33,845 nt of DNA. Source: Pirellulales bacterium (GTDB lineage Bacteria; Planctomycetota; Planctomycetia; Pirellulales; JAICIG01). Position numbers and translations under genes: made by a program. Below the pieces are notes generated by a model, which worked only from the letters and a program-made list of their open reading frames with translations, was not told the DNA's origin and did no database searches. Every line of letters starts with the position of its first letter. The stretch's first letter is position 1. Positions 32,897-33,845 of this stretch are shown here, in pieces. The stretch covers positions 1 through 33,845 of the forward strand of contig DATLUO010000028.1 of assembly GCA_035533075.1 (NCBI GenBank), in the 5' to 3' direction.

Positions 32897-33658
32897 CTAC
32901 GATGCGGGCGGCCCGCCATAGCGCCGGCGCCAGGCCTCAAGCTCTCGCCGCAAACGTTCCAATTCCTCGCCGGATTCCTTTAACTCCGTTGCCAGTCGCT
33001 CGCGTTCAGCCTCGGCCCGGTCGCGTTCGGCCGCGAGCGCGGCCTCCAGCGCCGCTTCGCGCTCATCGGGCGTCGGCAGCCAGCGGCCGGCGACCGGATC
33101 GTAGTACCGCAACCACTCGCCGTCGCGCTCCAGGTCCAAACCAAGCACTTCGCTCGGTAAGCGGCCGTTCGCCATTTCAATGGGAACGAGCTTGCCCTCG
33201 CTCATCCGGTAACCTTGCAACGGCGGATCGAGATACTCGTCCTTGGGGTCGAACAAAAAATACTCGCGGACCGGCATCTCGTCCTGGTAGATCGACATCT
33301 TGTCGTCGATGTCTTCGCCTTGCGTCGATTTGCTGGTCAGCTCGATGACGACGTCGGGAACGTGCTCTTCCTCCCAGACAAAGTAGGCGTCGCGCGGCTT
33401 GTCTTTGGGCACGCCCACGGCGACGAACACATCGGGCGAAACGTGCTTGCGGCGGTTGCCCTTCTCGTAATACACGAACATATTGCCCGACACATAGATC
33501 ATTGGATCGGCGGCGAAATGCCGGTCGAGCACTTTGACCCCGATGAGCAGGTTGTCGCGATGGATCGGCGTTTCGCCCACGGGTCGGCTGTCTCCGGTGG
33601 GATAAAAGACTTCGGCGTCGTCCCGCCGCGACGGCGAAATGGCAGGCGTTGTCGCCAT
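32897..33658 (-). CDS. Uma2-family (DUF820) endonuclease-like protein
   Basis: The 253-residue protein has the PD-(D/E)xK core of Uma2 proteins: HVSPDVFVAVGV, then VPDVVIELTSKSTQGEDIDDK (Asp, Glu-x-x-x-Lys), then YQDEMPVREYFLFDPKDEYL and a DUF820-type end VLGLDLERDGEWLRYYDPVAGRWL. The last 60 residues are a charged coiled coil (ALAAERDRAEAERERLATEL). The family is common in planctomycetes and cyanobacteria; its biological role is unsettled. The ATG at 33658 has GGGAGA eight bases upstream. The gene is closely flanked by copies B and C of the palindromic element, six bases after its stop and about 30 bases before its start. Confidence 0.88.
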   Translation of the reverse strand: MATTPAISPSRRDDAEVFYPTGDSRPVGETPIHRDNLLIGVKVLDRHFAADPMIYVSGNMFVYYEKGNRRKHVSPDVFVAVGVPKDKPRDAYFVWEEEHVPDVVIELTSKSTQGEDIDDKMSIYQDEMPVREYFLFDPKDEYLDPPLQGYRMSEGKLVPIEMANGRLPSEVLGLDLERDGEWLRYYDPVAGRWLPTPDEREAALEAALAAERDRAEAERERLATELKESGEELERLRRELEAWRRRYGGPPAS

Positions 33659-33688
33659 GGTGGTGTCTCCCGCATCGGCCCCGCTCTG

Positions 33689-33717
33689 ATTATACTTCAC
33701 GCGGCCGGGAATGAGAC
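33689..33717 (-). promoter_or_regulatory. Promoter-like sequence formed by element C end, reading into Uma2
   Basis: On the minus strand, GTCTCA (33712-33717) and TATAAT (33689-33694) are separated by exactly 17 bases. The TATAAT is perfect and the -35 is weak. Both lie in or at the terminal inverted repeat of element C, and the ATG of Uma2 is about 30 bases downstream. Confidence 0.4.
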
Positions 33718-33845
33718 GTTCTGCCGCGAGGAAAAGCGGTGGCTGGGGCAGAGCTTGGCCAGGTAGCGGTTGGCACCCGTCAACAGCCTGGCGGCCAAGC
33801 GATGCCCCGGTGCGTCCAACCGGGGCATCGCCTGGCCGCCGAGAT
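33691..33845 (+). repeat. Nested-hairpin palindromic element, copy C (cut by window end)
   Basis: It begins TATACTTCACGCGGCCGGG and contains GCGGTGGCTGGGGCAGAGCT and the central GCGATGCCCCGG/CCGGGGCATCGC. It is in the opposite orientation to copy B and continues beyond the window. Confidence 0.9.

Overview
The window looks like a chromosomal piece of a planctomycete, probably Pirellulales-like. This is inferred from several things together: high GC, a membrane-anchored leucine-rich-repeat protein, several small proteins of planctomycete type, many TPR proteins, a Uma2-family nuclease, and intergenic spaces full of short palindromic repeats. No rRNA, tRNA, CRISPR array, phage module or transposase gene was recognised. 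Most genes are housekeeping or regulatory.

Layout: (i) 1-1395 (+) is the 3' part of a TMTC-like membrane glycosyltransferase with TPRs. (ii) 1617-18386 is a long run of minus-strand genes. Read in transcription order from the right they are: a PAS hybrid histidine kinase, a small basic protein, a sugar-phosphate isomerase-like TIM barrel, a PHA-system-family protein, an 832-aa TPR protein, a J-like protein without HPD, a GrpE-like protein, an Hsp70, a zinc-ribbon/TPR-ProA fusion, FliM, a small membrane protein, an LRR protein, MobA, a short CorA-like transporter and a 68-aa protein. (iii) 18573-20086 (+) holds a phosphopantetheinyl transferase and a LolD/MacB-type ABC ATPase. (iv) 20255-21004 (-) is a TPR lipoprotein. 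(v) 21478-26121 (+) holds aroC, a membrane-anchored protein of unknown role, a TylF-like methyltransferase and an NAD-dependent epimerase. (vi) 26358-28531 holds two small minus-strand ORFs, a tiny lipoprotein and a haloarchaeal-type glucose dehydrogenase. (vii) 28636-32611 (+) holds an MFS transporter and an 808-aa anchored protein. (viii) 32657-33845 holds a Uma2 gene between inverted copies of a palindromic element.

The clearest multi-gene unit is the chaperone cluster at 8638-14507. The TPR, J-like and GrpE-like genes overlap by 4 bases each, and the Hsp70 follows. The J-like protein has Asn-Pro-Pro where His-Pro-Asp is expected, so this is probably a specialised second Hsp70 machine.

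The most unusual content is the repeats. They include a 39-bp element (called R1 here) that begins GTAGGGTGGG and recurs at least five times, once as an inverted pair inside a coding sequence. There are four different heptanucleotide tandem repeats, mostly arranged as inverted arms. There is an approximately 155-bp tandem unit with alternating perfect palindromes, and a 60-bp perfect palindrome. A 234-bp nested-hairpin element is present in three copies, two of them flanking the Uma2 gene head to head. Several of these repeats start exactly at a gene's stop codon.
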